A DNA stretch of 43,318 bases from Achromobacter veterisilvae (lineage in GTDB: Bacteria > Pseudomonadota > Gammaproteobacteria > Burkholderiales > Burkholderiaceae_B): the NCBI RefSeq assembly GCF_900496975.1, contig NZ_UFQC01000048.1, positions 1 to 43,318 of the forward strand, in the 5' to 3' direction. A program made the position numbers and the translations under genes. The first letter of the stretch is position 1. Each line of letters starts with the position of its first letter. Positions 8,175 to 16,800 of the stretch are shown here, in pieces. The notes under the pieces were generated by a model. It was not told the origin of the DNA, made no database searches, and was given only the letters and a program-made list of their open reading frames with translations.

Positions 8175-9782
8175 TTACGGCAGCACGACGTCGCGCAGGT
8201 CGAGCACGTCGTCGGCGCGCTGGATGACCTTGATGTTGTCCTTCACGCCCCAGGACATGGGCTGCTGGTGCAGCGGCAGGTAGCCGAAGTCGCTGCGCAC
8301 GATGCCGAAGGCTTCCTTGATCATGGCGTTGCGCTTGGTCTGGTCGGTTTCCACGCCGATTTTGTCGGTGAGTTCATCGACCTTCTTGTTGCAATAGCCG
8401 CCCAGGTTGAACTGCCCGGCGGCCGTCTTGGCGTTGCGGCAGGACGTGAGGTTCAGCAGCGTGTTGTGCGCGTCGGTCGAGCTGGGCGTCCAGCCCAGCA
8501 TGTACATGCTGGTCTGGTTGCCGGCCTGCAGCAGGATCTTGCCGAAGTACTTCGACTTGGTCTGCGCCAGCAGGTTGATCTTGATGCCCACGCGCGCCAG
8601 CATGCCCGCGACCGCCTGGCAGACCTTTTCGTCGTTGACGTAGCGGTCGTTCGGGCAGTCCATGGTGACCGTGAAGCCCTTTGGATAGCCCGCTTCGGCC
8701 AGCAGCTTCTTGGCGCGTTCGGGATCCGGCTTGTACGGCGCGCCGAAGGAATCGTCATAGCCGTTGATCGCGGTGGCGATGAGCGAGCCCAGCGGCTTGG
8801 CCGCGCCGCGCATGATCTTCTCGTTGATGGCCTTGGTGTCCACGGCCAGCACGACGGCTTCGCGCACCTTGGGATCCTTGAAGGGGTTCTTGCCCTTCAC
8901 GTCCGAGAACAGCAGCTCGTCGCGGTCCTGGTCCATGCCGATGAAGATGGCGCGGGCTTCGGGCGCGGTCAGGGGCTTCACGCCCTTGGCGTCTTCCAGG
9001 CGCTTCCAGTCCTGCACGGGCACGGGCTGCACCAGGTCCATTTCGCCGGAGATCAGCGCCGCGACGCGGGTGGCTTCCTGCGTGATCGGCTGGAAGATGA
9101 CCTCGTCCACGTTGGTCTTGATGTTCTTGTCCCAATAGCCGTCATAGCGCTTGAGCACCGTCTTTACGTCGGGCTGGCGCGAGACCAGCATGAACGGGCC
9201 GGTGCCGTTGGCGTTGAGGTTGGCGTAGTTGCCCTGGTTGTCGCCCTTGACGTTGGTGGCCTCGGTGGTCTTGTTCTTTTCGGACCACGACTTGCTCATG
9301 ATGTACAGGAACACCCATTCGCGCGGCAGGATGGGGTTGGGCGTGGGGGTGGTGACCTCGATGGTGTAGTCGTCCACCTTCTTGATGTCGGACGCCTTGG
9401 CGCCATAGCCCTTCATGTCGGAGCCCGGGGTCAGGCTGCGCTTCCAGGAGAAGATGACGTCGTCCGCCGTGAACGGCGAGCCGTCATGGAACTTCACGCC
9501 CTTGCGCAGCTTGAACACCCATTTGGTGGGCTCGGGGTTTTCCCAGCTTTCCGCGAGCAGAGGAGTCAGTTTCAGGTTGCCGTCGTAGCCGGCCAGGGTT
9601 TCGTAGATGTTGCCCTGGAAGCCCAGCGTGAACGTTTCGTTCAGGGCCATCGGGTCCATGGACGTGGCATCGCCCTGGTACGACCAATGGAAGGTCTTGG
9701 CGGCCGCGCCGGCGCTGAACGCCAGCGAAGCCGCGACGGCCGCTGCCAGCGCCGCTTGCTTCAGGTGGGGAAAAGTACGCAT
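8175..9782 (-). CDS. Periplasmic solute-binding protein, family 5 (DppA/OppA type)
   Basis: The substrate receptor of the importer. From Met at 9782 the protein is 535 residues with a clear Sec signal peptide (basic start, hydrophobic run AALAAAVAASLAFS, cleavage after AGAAA near residue 27) and then KTFHWSYQGDATSMDPM, the usual start of a mature family-5 binding protein. The family motif appears as KLRKGVKFHDGSPFTADDVIFSW. A Met three codons upstream (9791) is possible but its GGAG would be only one base away, whereas for 9782 the same GGAG is ten bases away. Ligand is not predictable; the linked amidohydrolase suggests peptides or acylated amino compounds. Confidence 0.92.
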   Translation of the reverse strand: MRTFPHLKQAALAAAVAASLAFSAGAAAKTFHWSYQGDATSMDPMALNETFTLGFQGNIYETLAGYDGNLKLTPLLAESWENPEPTKWVFKLRKGVKFHDGSPFTADDVIFSWKRSLTPGSDMKGYGAKASDIKKVDDYTIEVTTPTPNPILPREWVFLYIMSKSWSEKNKTTEATNVKGDNQGNYANLNANGTGPFMLVSRQPDVKTVLKRYDGYWDKNIKTNVDEVIFQPITQEATRVAALISGEMDLVQPVPVQDWKRLEDAKGVKPLTAPEARAIFIGMDQDRDELLFSDVKGKNPFKDPKVREAVVLAVDTKAINEKIMRGAAKPLGSLIATAINGYDDSFGAPYKPDPERAKKLLAEAGYPKGFTVTMDCPNDRYVNDEKVCQAVAGMLARVGIKINLLAQTKSKYFGKILLQAGNQTSMYMLGWTPSSTDAHNTLLNLTSCRNAKTAAGQFNLGGYCNKKVDELTDKIGVETDQTKRNAMIKEAFGIVRSDFGYLPLHQQPMSWGVKDNIKVIQRADDVLDLRDVVLP

Positions 9783-10026
9783 AGCCCTCATGCTCCGTGT
9801 AGTGCGCGGGTAGCGCGACAGAAGTGACAGGGCCCCAGCCCCATCCAGGGCGGGGGCATGGCGTTGCTGCTTACGACGAAAGGCGGATTGGGGTCGAGCG
9901 GGACGCGGCGCCAAGCGCGCGCGGGCCGATAATGGCGCTGCCGGGAATCACTGCGTAGGACTTCGACTTCACGATCGACCCAACCCCTTGTGCTTGTCAT
10001 GACGGGGACGGGCCCGCGCCGATGCA
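9783..10026 (-). other. Long leader of the importer operon with a possible upstream ORF
   Basis: If transcription starts near 10028, the binding-protein message has a leader of about 245 bases. A 79-codon open frame begins at TTG 10027 (first ATG at 9997) and ends with TGA at 9788-9790, overlapping the alternative start at 9791 as ATGA. Its residues look like non-gene GC-rich translation (Arg/Pro-rich, no domain), so I do not call it as a gene. No known riboswitch fold was recognised. Confidence 0.3.
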
Positions 10027-10062
10027 AAACGAATCTTATAGACGCATTCGTTTAAGCGTCAA
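10027..10062 (-). promoter_or_regulatory. Sigma-70 promoter of the importer operon with an overlapping perfect dyad
   Basis: On the minus strand TTGACG (10062-10057) and TATAAG (10040-10035) are separated by 16 bases, a strong vegetative promoter reading into the binding-protein gene. The perfect inverted repeat AAACGAAT (10027-10034) and ATTCGTTT (10046-10053), 11 bases apart, brackets the -10 box and expected start point. A bound dimeric repressor at this place would block transcription. The regulator is not identified; none is encoded next to the operon. Confidence 0.65.
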
Positions 10063-10140
10063 TCGGTTTGGATTGGGGTTAGTACGCGCTTGCGGGCGGC
10101 CTTGAATGGTGCGTGCCGCAGCGCCCGCGGGCACAGCGGG

Positions 10141-11529
10141 TCAAGCGGCGGGCAGCGGGGCGTCGGCAAGGGTTTTCGCCAATTCGCCCACGACGCGCTT
10201 GCGGCGGTCGCTGTCTTCGTAGCGTTCGCCGAGGGCCGACCATTCGGGCCGGCTGCGCGCTTCCTTCAGGGCTTCGGGCAAGGGGCCGTTGCGCCAGGCC
10301 TCGTCATCCGGGCGATCCAGTTTCAGCGGTTCGCGAGCGGCGTGGCCGCGGCGTTCCAGGGCTTCGATCAGTTGCCGCTGGCGCAGCGCCAGCAGGCGCA
10401 GCACGGCGTCGTCGACGCTGATCTCGCGCCAGCCGCGCAGCTTGCCGGCCATGCGCTTGCCCAGCTTCTCGACGCCTTGCCAGAGGCCGCCGGCGGCGGC
10501 CCCGATCAGCATGCCGGTGCCGAGGCTCAGGCCGGCGCTGAACAGGTCCACCGCGGCGCCCGCCATCGCGCCGGCGGCCGCGCCCATGCCGACCTGCACG
10601 CCCATGTCCTTCAAGGCCTGGGGATGGAACAGGTCCATGCCCCAGCGTTCGCCTTGCAGCGGCAGCGCATCGTCGGCGAAATCGGATCGGCGGAAGTTGT
10701 AGAGCGCCAGCAGGGCGTCGACGCAGGCCTGTTCGCGCTGCCGCACCTGTTCCCGCAGCCGGTTCGAGGCGGCCGTGAGCGCGGCTTCGTCGCTGGCGCT
10801 GGACACGTGCAGCGCGGCCGCGTCGATCAGCAGGTCCGCCAGCATTTCATAGGCGGCGCCGCGGCGGGCGCCGCGCTGCGCGGCCAGGCTGCCGGACAGC
10901 CGCGCCAGCGCGGCGGCATGGCGGTCCAGCAGCACGCCGAGCTTGGCGTAGAGCTGCTGCTCGCCGTCCAGCGGCGGCGCGACGGTATCGAATTCCACCA
11001 CCGCATGCAGGCCCAGGCGGGCCATGGCGCCGCGCCATTCGTCCGCCCGGTGCGCGGGCGCGTTCACGAAGTTCAGCACCGGCAGCAGGGGGCGGCCGCA
11101 AGCGGCCAGGATGGCGAGTTCGTCGCGATGCTTGCCCAGCACCGGGTCGCGCGCGTCGATGACGTACAGGGCGGCGTCGCAGTCCAGCATCTTGGCCAGC
11201 ACCCGGGCTTCCTGTTCGTAGCGGCCGTGCGCCTCGGGCGTTTCCAGGAAGCGGCGGATCCGCGCGGGTCCGTCCAGGCGTTCGCCCGGGCGGTCCAGGC
11301 GCTCCAGGTACTCCAGCAGGGAAATGCTGTCTTCCATGCCCGGCGTGTCGAACCACTCCAGCACCGCCCGCCCCTCGAGCCGCAGGCGCGCGCCTTCGAC
11401 GTGGCGCGTGGTGCCGGGGCTGTCGGCGACTTCGCCGAAGCCGGTGTCGCGGGTCAGCGTGCGCAGGAGCGAGGTCTTGCCGGTGTTGGTGTGGCCGACC
11501 AGCGCGATCTTGATGAGGTCTTCAGGCAT
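10141..11529 (-). CDS. GTPase with DUF3482 domain
   Basis: A 462-residue protein with an N-terminal Era/EngA-like G domain: P-loop GHTNTGKT at residues 12-19, G3 box DTPG at 61-64 after a switch with the SPGTTRH sequence, and a PVLNFVN strand where the NKxD specificity motif would normally lie, so G4 looks degenerate. The C-terminal half (about 220-462) matches the DUF3482 type, with a hydrophobic, glycine-rich stretch (VGMGAAAGAMAGAAVDLFSAGLSLG) that could enter or contact the membrane. It overlaps the DUF2868 gene by eight bases (ATGCCTGA), indicating coupled translation and a joint function, possibly a membrane-linked GTPase system. The process is unknown. Confidence 0.85.
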   Translation of the reverse strand: MPEDLIKIALVGHTNTGKTSLLRTLTRDTGFGEVADSPGTTRHVEGARLRLEGRAVLEWFDTPGMEDSISLLEYLERLDRPGERLDGPARIRRFLETPEAHGRYEQEARVLAKMLDCDAALYVIDARDPVLGKHRDELAILAACGRPLLPVLNFVNAPAHRADEWRGAMARLGLHAVVEFDTVAPPLDGEQQLYAKLGVLLDRHAAALARLSGSLAAQRGARRGAAYEMLADLLIDAAALHVSSASDEAALTAASNRLREQVRQREQACVDALLALYNFRRSDFADDALPLQGERWGMDLFHPQALKDMGVQVGMGAAAGAMAGAAVDLFSAGLSLGTGMLIGAAAGGLWQGVEKLGKRMAGKLRGWREISVDDAVLRLLALRQRQLIEALERRGHAAREPLKLDRPDDEAWRNGPLPEALKEARSRPEWSALGERYEDSDRRKRVVGELAKTLADAPLPAA

Positions 11530-12955
11530 GGCCGGACTCCAGCCACGCGAACGGGGCGGCGGGGGCCTGCACGATGGCGTCGGCGGACAGCCCCAGCGCG
11601 AGCAGGCGTTCGCGCCAGAGGGGAGCGCGGGTCGCGGCATCGCCGCCGGGCGGGATGAGCCAGACGCGGGTCTGCGCCGCGTGGGCCGCAAGCTCCGCGA
11701 TCAGGGAGAGCGTGCCCCGGTCGGGCGTCTGGCGGGCATCGCAGGCGATCAGCAGGCGTGTGGCGGCGGTGCGCGCCAGCGCGTCCAGCACGCGGTTGCG
11801 TTCTTCGCGGGTGTCCAGGTTGCCGGCCTGCTGCACCGCCGTGGGCACGTCCGGGGGCGGCCATGCCAGGTCCGCGGGCAGTTCCAGCCCCAGCACCACG
11901 GGCCGCCCGTCCAGGGCCGCCGCGGATGCCGTGCGCACGCGCGGCTCGTGCAGGGGATCGACGGGGCGGTCTATGCCGGTGGACAGGGCGGGCGGCTCCA
12001 GCCGGTCGCGCAAGGACGAGAAGCCGGGCAGCGCGGGATCGACGCGCAGGCGGCGCAGCGCGCGCAGCGTGCCGGCCGCGCACAGGGCGCCGGCCAGCAG
12101 GCGGGGCAGGACGCCGTAGACGACCAGCACGCCGATCAGCCAGACCGACCACTGCACCTGCGCGTCCGCGGACAGGGCCTGCGTGCCGTCGCTGGCGCGG
12201 ACCATGGCGGCGTCCGGCATGGGGAAGCCCAGGTGGGCCGGCAGCCAGCCGATGGCCTGCGTGAACGCGACGAAGGTGTCGGGCGCCAGCAAGGTGGTGG
12301 CCCAGATGAAGCGGTAGCTGGCGGTGGACAGCACGGCCAGCAGGGCGGCCAGCGCGGCGCACAGGGCCGTCAGCCACAGCAGGTGGCTGATGCCGCCGAA
12401 CAGCCAGCGCAGGGCGCCCGCGCGGGCCAGCAGGTTCAGGAATGCCTGGGGAACGAGCGCGCCGTCGGGCCCGCGGGCGAGCTTGCGCGTGGCCCAGAGC
12501 CAGAGGCGCCCCAGCCCCGTCGCGGCCGAGGCCTTGAGCAGGAAGCTGGCCAGCCACAGCAGGAACGTCAGCGCATGCAGGCCCAGCAAGGCGCCCAGCG
12601 CCCACAGCACGTTGACCGGCCGCGATCCGTCGCCCAGGGCGCCCAGGGCGGCGGCCGCGCCGGAGATCGCGGCCAGCACCAGCAGCGCGGCCAGGATGCC
12701 CAGCGCGCTGCGGCGCCAGGCGTCGACCAGCGGGGCGAGCTGTTCGCGTTGCGCCAGCAGTGCCGCGCGGGCCAGGATGCGCGCGGGCAGGTCGGCATCC
12801 AGTTGGCGCGTGCGCCGCACGGCGTCCGCGTCTTCCAGCGGCCCCCAATGCGCTTCGCGCAGGCGGACGAGTTCCGCCAGCCAATGGGCGCGCAGGCGGC
12901 TCGGGCTGGCGGATTCGGCCGAGGGGCCGAAGTCGCGAGGGGGCGGGGACGGCAT
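11522..12955 (-). CDS. DUF2868 membrane protein, partner of the GTPase
   Basis: A 477-residue integral membrane protein. The N-terminal 80 residues are soluble and charged; hydrophobic segments follow near 86-108, 115-140, 185-213 and 267-290; the C-terminal 160 residues are soluble, with an alpha/beta look (RLLIACDARQTPDRGTL). DUF2868 proteins are routinely found beside DUF3482 GTPases in proteobacteria, and here the two genes overlap and form one minus-strand operon. No ribosome site is obvious before the chosen Met, so an alternative nearby start is possible. Function is not known. Confidence 0.8.
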   Translation of the reverse strand: MPSPPPRDFGPSAESASPSRLRAHWLAELVRLREAHWGPLEDADAVRRTRQLDADLPARILARAALLAQREQLAPLVDAWRRSALGILAALLVLAAISGAAAALGALGDGSRPVNVLWALGALLGLHALTFLLWLASFLLKASAATGLGRLWLWATRKLARGPDGALVPQAFLNLLARAGALRWLFGGISHLLWLTALCAALAALLAVLSTASYRFIWATTLLAPDTFVAFTQAIGWLPAHLGFPMPDAAMVRASDGTQALSADAQVQWSVWLIGVLVVYGVLPRLLAGALCAAGTLRALRRLRVDPALPGFSSLRDRLEPPALSTGIDRPVDPLHEPRVRTASAAALDGRPVVLGLELPADLAWPPPDVPTAVQQAGNLDTREERNRVLDALARTAATRLLIACDARQTPDRGTLSLIAELAAHAAQTRVWLIPPGGDAATRAPLWRERLLALGLSADAIVQAPAAPFAWLESGHA

Positions 12956-13055
12956 CGCGTCGGGCAGGGGCGTGGACAGGCCCTAGGGGCGGTGCGCCAT
13001 TGTAGACCGGGCGGCTCGGGAAACGGGGCCGGACGGGGCCTGGCCGGGCCCGCGC

Positions 13056-13946
13056 CTAGTGTTTGCCGCAAGCGCTGCGGTACTGCCCGGGCGTGACGCC
13101 AACCGCGTCGCGAAAGACGCGCGCCAGATGGGAGGCGTTGCCGAAGCCGCTGGCCTGGGCGATCCCGGCCAGGTCGCCTTTGCCGGCCGCCAGCAGGCCG
13201 CGGGCGCGCGCCAGGCGCCTGGCCCGGACCCAGGCGTGCGGCGGTTCGCCGAAAGAGGCGTGGAACATGCGGGCGAAGTGATAGGTGGACAGCGCGGCCA
13301 CGCCCGCAAGCCGGTCCAGCGTGAGCGGCTCGGCCAGGTGCGCGTCCACGTAGTCCATGACGCGTCGGCGCACGCCGGGCGCAAGCCCGCCCTTGGCCGG
13401 CGCGTTGGCCTTGCGCGCGACGCCCTGGTTTAGCAGGTGGTGCAGCACCGTTTCGGCCGCGCTGCTGGCCGCCAGACGGTCGGCGGGCTGCGCCCAGTCG
13501 GTGCCCATCAGTTGCCGGCAGACGTCGATCAGCGAATCGTCGTGGATGTAGGTGCGGTCGCGCAGTTCCAGCGCGCGGGGCTCGCAGTCCAGCCGCATGA
13601 CGGCCTCGCGGGCCAGGCGTTCCGGTGCGATGTACAGATGCAGGAAATGCACCGTGTCGTTCATGCTCCAGCGCGAATGGTGTTCGGCCGGCAGGACGCA
13701 GAACTTGCCGGCGCCGCCGTGCAGCGTGTGGTTGCCCACGCGGAAGGATTTGTCGCCGCCATGCAGGTAAAGCGACAGCGTATGGTGGCCCGGCGTTTCG
13801 TAGCCCAGGGTTTCGCGGGCGCTGCGCGACCATTGCGAGATCGCGAGGCCTTCGCCCAGCGGAGCGGCGCGCTGCAACGTCGCGGTGGAGCGCGACAGCG
13901 TGCGGAAGACGGAGAAATCGGCCGGGGCCGAAGCAACGAGAGCCAT
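13056..13946 (-). CDS. AraC-family transcriptional regulator
   Basis: A 296-residue DNA-binding protein. Residues 1-180 form an effector or dimer domain with the cupin-like phrase CVLPAEHHSRWSMND, and residues about 195-292 carry two helix-turn-helix units (VAALSTYHFARMFHASFGEPPHAWV and IAQASGFGNASHLARVFRDAVG) ending in the signature TPGQYR. It is divergent from the EamA exporter at 14112, which is its most likely target. Effector unknown. The ATG at 13946 has no clear ribosome site. Confidence 0.88.
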   Translation of the reverse strand: MALVASAPADFSVFRTLSRSTATLQRAAPLGEGLAISQWSRSARETLGYETPGHHTLSLYLHGGDKSFRVGNHTLHGGAGKFCVLPAEHHSRWSMNDTVHFLHLYIAPERLAREAVMRLDCEPRALELRDRTYIHDDSLIDVCRQLMGTDWAQPADRLAASSAAETVLHHLLNQGVARKANAPAKGGLAPGVRRRVMDYVDAHLAEPLTLDRLAGVAALSTYHFARMFHASFGEPPHAWVRARRLARARGLLAAGKGDLAGIAQASGFGNASHLARVFRDAVGVTPGQYRSACGKH

Positions 13947-14111
13947 AGGATTGAAATGCTACTGCGATCTTGCGCGCGTGGCGCGCGCGCGAGGGCAAAA
14001 ACCGCAAGAAACGGCAATCCGACGCAAGCCGGCAGGCGCACACTGGTGTTCCCGGCGGCCGTCGAGCCGCCGGCCCCATGTCCCTGTTTCCGCCTCGCCA
14101 CAAGCCGCAAC

Positions 14112-15011
14112 GTGAACCTTTTCCTGTACTTCCTTACCGTCGTCATCTGGGGCACCACCTGGATCGCCATCAAGCTCCAACTGGGCGTGGTCGCCATTCC
14201 GGTGTCGATCTTCTACCGCTTCGCGCTGGCGGGCCTGATCCTGTTCGCGGCGCTGCTGCTGGCCCGCAAGCTGCAACGGCTGGACCGGCGCGGGCATTGG
14301 CTGTGCGTCGGCCAGGGGCTGTGCCTGTTCTGCCTGAACTTCCTGTGCTTCTACACCGCGACGCAGTGGATACCCAGCGGCCTGGTGTCGGTGGTGTTCT
14401 CGGCGGCCACCTTGTGGAACGCGCTGAACGCCCGCCTGTGGTTCGGCACGCGCATCGCGTCCCGCGTGATGGTGGCCGGCGTCTTCGGTTTTTCGGGCCT
14501 GGTGCTGCTGTTCTGGCCGGAACTGGCCAGCCAGGAGGCCAGCCATGAAACGCTGCTGGGCCTGGGCTTCGCGCTGCTGGGGACCTTCTGCTTTTCCACC
14601 GGGAACATGCTGTCTTCGCTGCAGCAGCGGGCGGGCATCCGGCCCTTGACCGGCAACGCCTACAGCATGCTCTATGGCGCGGCCATCCTGTTGGCGGGCT
14701 GCCTGGCGGCGGGCCTGCCCTTCGAGTTCGATGGGTCGGCCACCTATATGGGCGCCCTGCTCTACCTGGCCATTCCCGGTTCGGTGATCGGTTTCACCGC
14801 CTACCTGACGCTGGTCGGACGCATGGGGCCGGCGCGCGCCGCGTATTGCACGGTGCTGTTCCCGGTCGTGGCGCTGAGCGTGTCCACGTACGCCGAAGGC
14901 TACCAGTGGACGCCGTCCGCGCTGCTGGGCCTGGGCCTGGTGATGCTGGGCAACCTGCTCGTCTTCACGAAGTGGTCGCCCTTTTCGCGCCGCGCCGAGG
15001 CTGCGGGCTAA
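14112..15011 (+). CDS. EamA/DMT-family transporter (putative metabolite exporter)
   Basis: A 299-residue inner-membrane protein with ten predicted hydrophobic segments and the twin EamA repeats. It begins NLFLYFLTVVIWGTTWIAIK, the hallmark start of the family, with ALAGLILFAALLL and the second repeat from GFALLGTFCFSTGNML onward. A GTG at 14112 is chosen because the hydrophobic first helix begins right after it; the open frame continues far upstream only as non-gene sequence. Such proteins often export amino acids or related metabolites. It shares a divergent upstream region with the AraC gene and its stop overlaps the stop of the convergent PLP enzyme by three bases. Confidence 0.85.
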   Translation: MNLFLYFLTVVIWGTTWIAIKLQLGVVAIPVSIFYRFALAGLILFAALLLARKLQRLDRRGHWLCVGQGLCLFCLNFLCFYTATQWIPSGLVSVVFSAATLWNALNARLWFGTRIASRVMVAGVFGFSGLVLLFWPELASQEASHETLLGLGFALLGTFCFSTGNMLSSLQQRAGIRPLTGNAYSMLYGAAILLAGCLAAGLPFEFDGSATYMGALLYLAIPGSVIGFTAYLTLVGRMGPARAAYCTVLFPVVALSVSTYAEGYQWTPSALLGLGLVMLGNLLVFTKWSPFSRRAEAAG

Positions 15012-16207
15012 CTGCGCGCCAGGCCGCGCAGCCCTTCCAGCAGCCGGTCGATTTCCGCGTCGCTCGTCAGGTAGCTGACCGACGCCCGCGCGATCTGCGC
15101 CAGGCCGCGGGCCTGCATGTCCAGCGGCGTGTAGGGCACGCCGTTGCTGCCGATGGTCACGCCCTGCGCGGCCATGGCGCGCTGTACCGACACGGCGTCG
15201 CGGCCCTCCAGGTTGAAGGCCACCAGGCCGGAACGCTCGCGGCCCTGGTCCAGCACCGCGATCCCGGGGATGGCGGCCAGTTCGGCGCGCAGGGCCTGGG
15301 CGACGGTGTCGATGCGCGCGCGGATGGCTTCCAGGCCGATGTCCAGGGCTTCCTGCAAGGCGTTGGCCAGGCCGCAGCGCAGCGCGAGCGAATTCTCCGC
15401 GGACTCCAGGCGCGCGGCGTCCTGGCGCAGCACGGGCCGGCCGTCCGCGCCCAGCGGCGCCGAGTGCGTGTCCACGAGCGCCGGGGTCAGCGTGTCGAGA
15501 AAGCCGCGCCGCACATACAGCAGGCCGGTGCCGCGCGGGCCGCGCAAGGCCTTGCGCCCGGCTCCGCTCAGCACGTCGCAGCCGATCTGCGCCACGTCCA
15601 CCGGCAACTGGCCGACGGCTTGCGCCCCATCCACGAAGTACGCGATGCCGTGCCGCCGCGCCACTTGGCCGACGGCGGCGGCGGGATTGATCAGGCCGCC
15701 GTTGGCGGGCAGCCAGGTCAGCGCGATCAGGCGCACCCGTTCGTCCAGCATGGCTTCCAGCGCCTGCGCGTCCACGCAGCCGCTTTCATCCGAAGGAATG
15801 GTTTCCAGCGTGGCGCCGGCGCGCTGGGCCGCGAGCCGCAGGGCCGCCAGGTTGCCGCCCCATTCGTGGCGGCCGACCAGGATGCGGTCGCCGGACCGCC
15901 AGGGAGGCAGCGCGGCGAAGGCCGCGCCCCAGCCGGGCGAATTGCCGCCGGTCAGCGCGATTTCGCCGGGATCCGCGTTGAGCAGCCGGGCCGCCAGCAG
16001 GCGGGCCTGTTCCGTCTGTTCCCGCGAAGCCACGCCCGCCTCCATCGGCCCCCGCGTGGCTTCGCGCTGCAGATGCGCATGGATCGCTTGCAGCGTGGCG
16101 GCCGAGGGCAGCGACGCGCCCGCATGGTTGAAATGGACGGTGGTTCGGGCGCCCGGGGTCAGGGCGCGCAGCGCCTCGATGGCGGCAGGGGTCAAGGGGG
16201 CGGACAT
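15008..16207 (-). CDS. PLP-dependent enzyme, aminotransferase class V fold
   Basis: A 399-residue cytoplasmic enzyme of fold type I in the class V group (cysteine desulfurase, isopenicillin N epimerase and kynureninase relatives). It begins with FNHAG near residue 26, a typical class V start, has the cofactor-binding sequence FVDGAQAVGQ with Asp193 and Gln196, and the Schiff-base lysine is probably Lys219 in SGAGRKALRGPRG. No active-site cysteine loop of the desulfurase type is evident near residue 330, so a transaminase, lyase or racemase role is more likely than sulfur transfer. The gene lies 22 bases downstream of a RidA gene and is probably co-transcribed with it. Confidence 0.87.
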   Translation of the reverse strand: MSAPLTPAAIEALRALTPGARTTVHFNHAGASLPSAATLQAIHAHLQREATRGPMEAGVASREQTEQARLLAARLLNADPGEIALTGGNSPGWGAAFAALPPWRSGDRILVGRHEWGGNLAALRLAAQRAGATLETIPSDESGCVDAQALEAMLDERVRLIALTWLPANGGLINPAAAVGQVARRHGIAYFVDGAQAVGQLPVDVAQIGCDVLSGAGRKALRGPRGTGLLYVRRGFLDTLTPALVDTHSAPLGADGRPVLRQDAARLESAENSLALRCGLANALQEALDIGLEAIRARIDTVAQALRAELAAIPGIAVLDQGRERSGLVAFNLEGRDAVSVQRAMAAQGVTIGSNGVPYTPLDMQARGLAQIARASVSYLTSDAEIDRLLEGLRGLARS

Positions 16208-16229
16208 GGCGGCTCCGGAATGGGCGGGT

Positions 16230-16703
16230 TCAGGCCTGCGCGAGCGCGACGACGGCCTCGACTTCCACGGCCACGCCCTGCGGCAGGGACGCGACGCCGA
16301 CGGCGCTGCGCGCGTGGCGGCCGGCGTCGCCGAACACCTCCACCATCAAGTCGGAGGCGCCGTTGGCGATGGCGCTCTGGCGGTTGAAGTCCGGCGTGCT
16401 GGCCACGAACACGCCCAGGCGCACGACGCGCGCCACGCGGTCCAGGCGATCACCGGTGGCGGCGGCGATCTGCGACAGGACGCCCAGCGCGGACAGGCGC
16501 GCCGCCTCCACGCCGTCGGCGTCGGAAACCTGGTCGCCCAGCCGCCCCAGGAAGGCGGCCTTGCCGTCTTTGCGGGAGATCTGGCCGGAGATGTAGAGCA
16601 GGTTGCCTTCCTGCACGCAGGAAACGTAATTGGCGGCGGGGGCGGCGGCGGCTTCCAGGGCCAGGCCAAGTTCAGCCACGCGGCCGGAGATCGAGCGGGT
16701 CAT
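16230..16703 (-). CDS. RidA/YjgF-family protein (enamine/imine deaminase type)
   Basis: A 157-residue RidA-superfamily protein. The chorismate-mutase-like fold is recognised from NYVSCVQEGNLLYISGQISR, the central RVVRLGVFVASTPDF and the C-terminal GVASLPQGVAVEVEAVVAL. RidA proteins hydrolyse reactive enamine/imine intermediates released by PLP enzymes. Its place directly upstream of a class V PLP enzyme fits such a clean-up role. The arginine that defines canonical RidA activity (usually in an RSAR/RxxV context near the C-terminus) may be Arg in GRHARSAVGVASLP. Start 16703 has AGGAG eight bases upstream; an upstream in-frame extension lacks one. Confidence 0.87.
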   Translation of the reverse strand: MTRSISGRVAELGLALEAAAAPAANYVSCVQEGNLLYISGQISRKDGKAAFLGRLGDQVSDADGVEAARLSALGVLSQIAAATGDRLDRVARVVRLGVFVASTPDFNRQSAIANGASDLMVEVFGDAGRHARSAVGVASLPQGVAVEVEAVVALAQA

Positions 16704-16800
16704 GAGGGACTCCTGAATCGGGATCGAAGGGGTAGTCCCCATGCTATCGGCCGCGGTGCGCCGTGACCAATCAATTCTTGCGCTGTACACATGAGTAAAA

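Noticed and set aside
10090..11658. A 522-codon plus-strand open frame over the GTPase gene
   Set aside because: Low-complexity antisense translation; the minus strand encodes a clear GTPase with P-loop and DTPG boxes.
11454..14103. Long alternative minus-strand frames over the DUF2868 and AraC genes
   Set aside because: They run through recognised genes in another frame and yield Arg/Pro/Ala-rich sequence without motifs.
13947..14111. Operator between AraC and EamA genes
   Set aside because: The region has GC-rich runs (GCGCGCGCGC) but no convincing repeated or inverted binding site.
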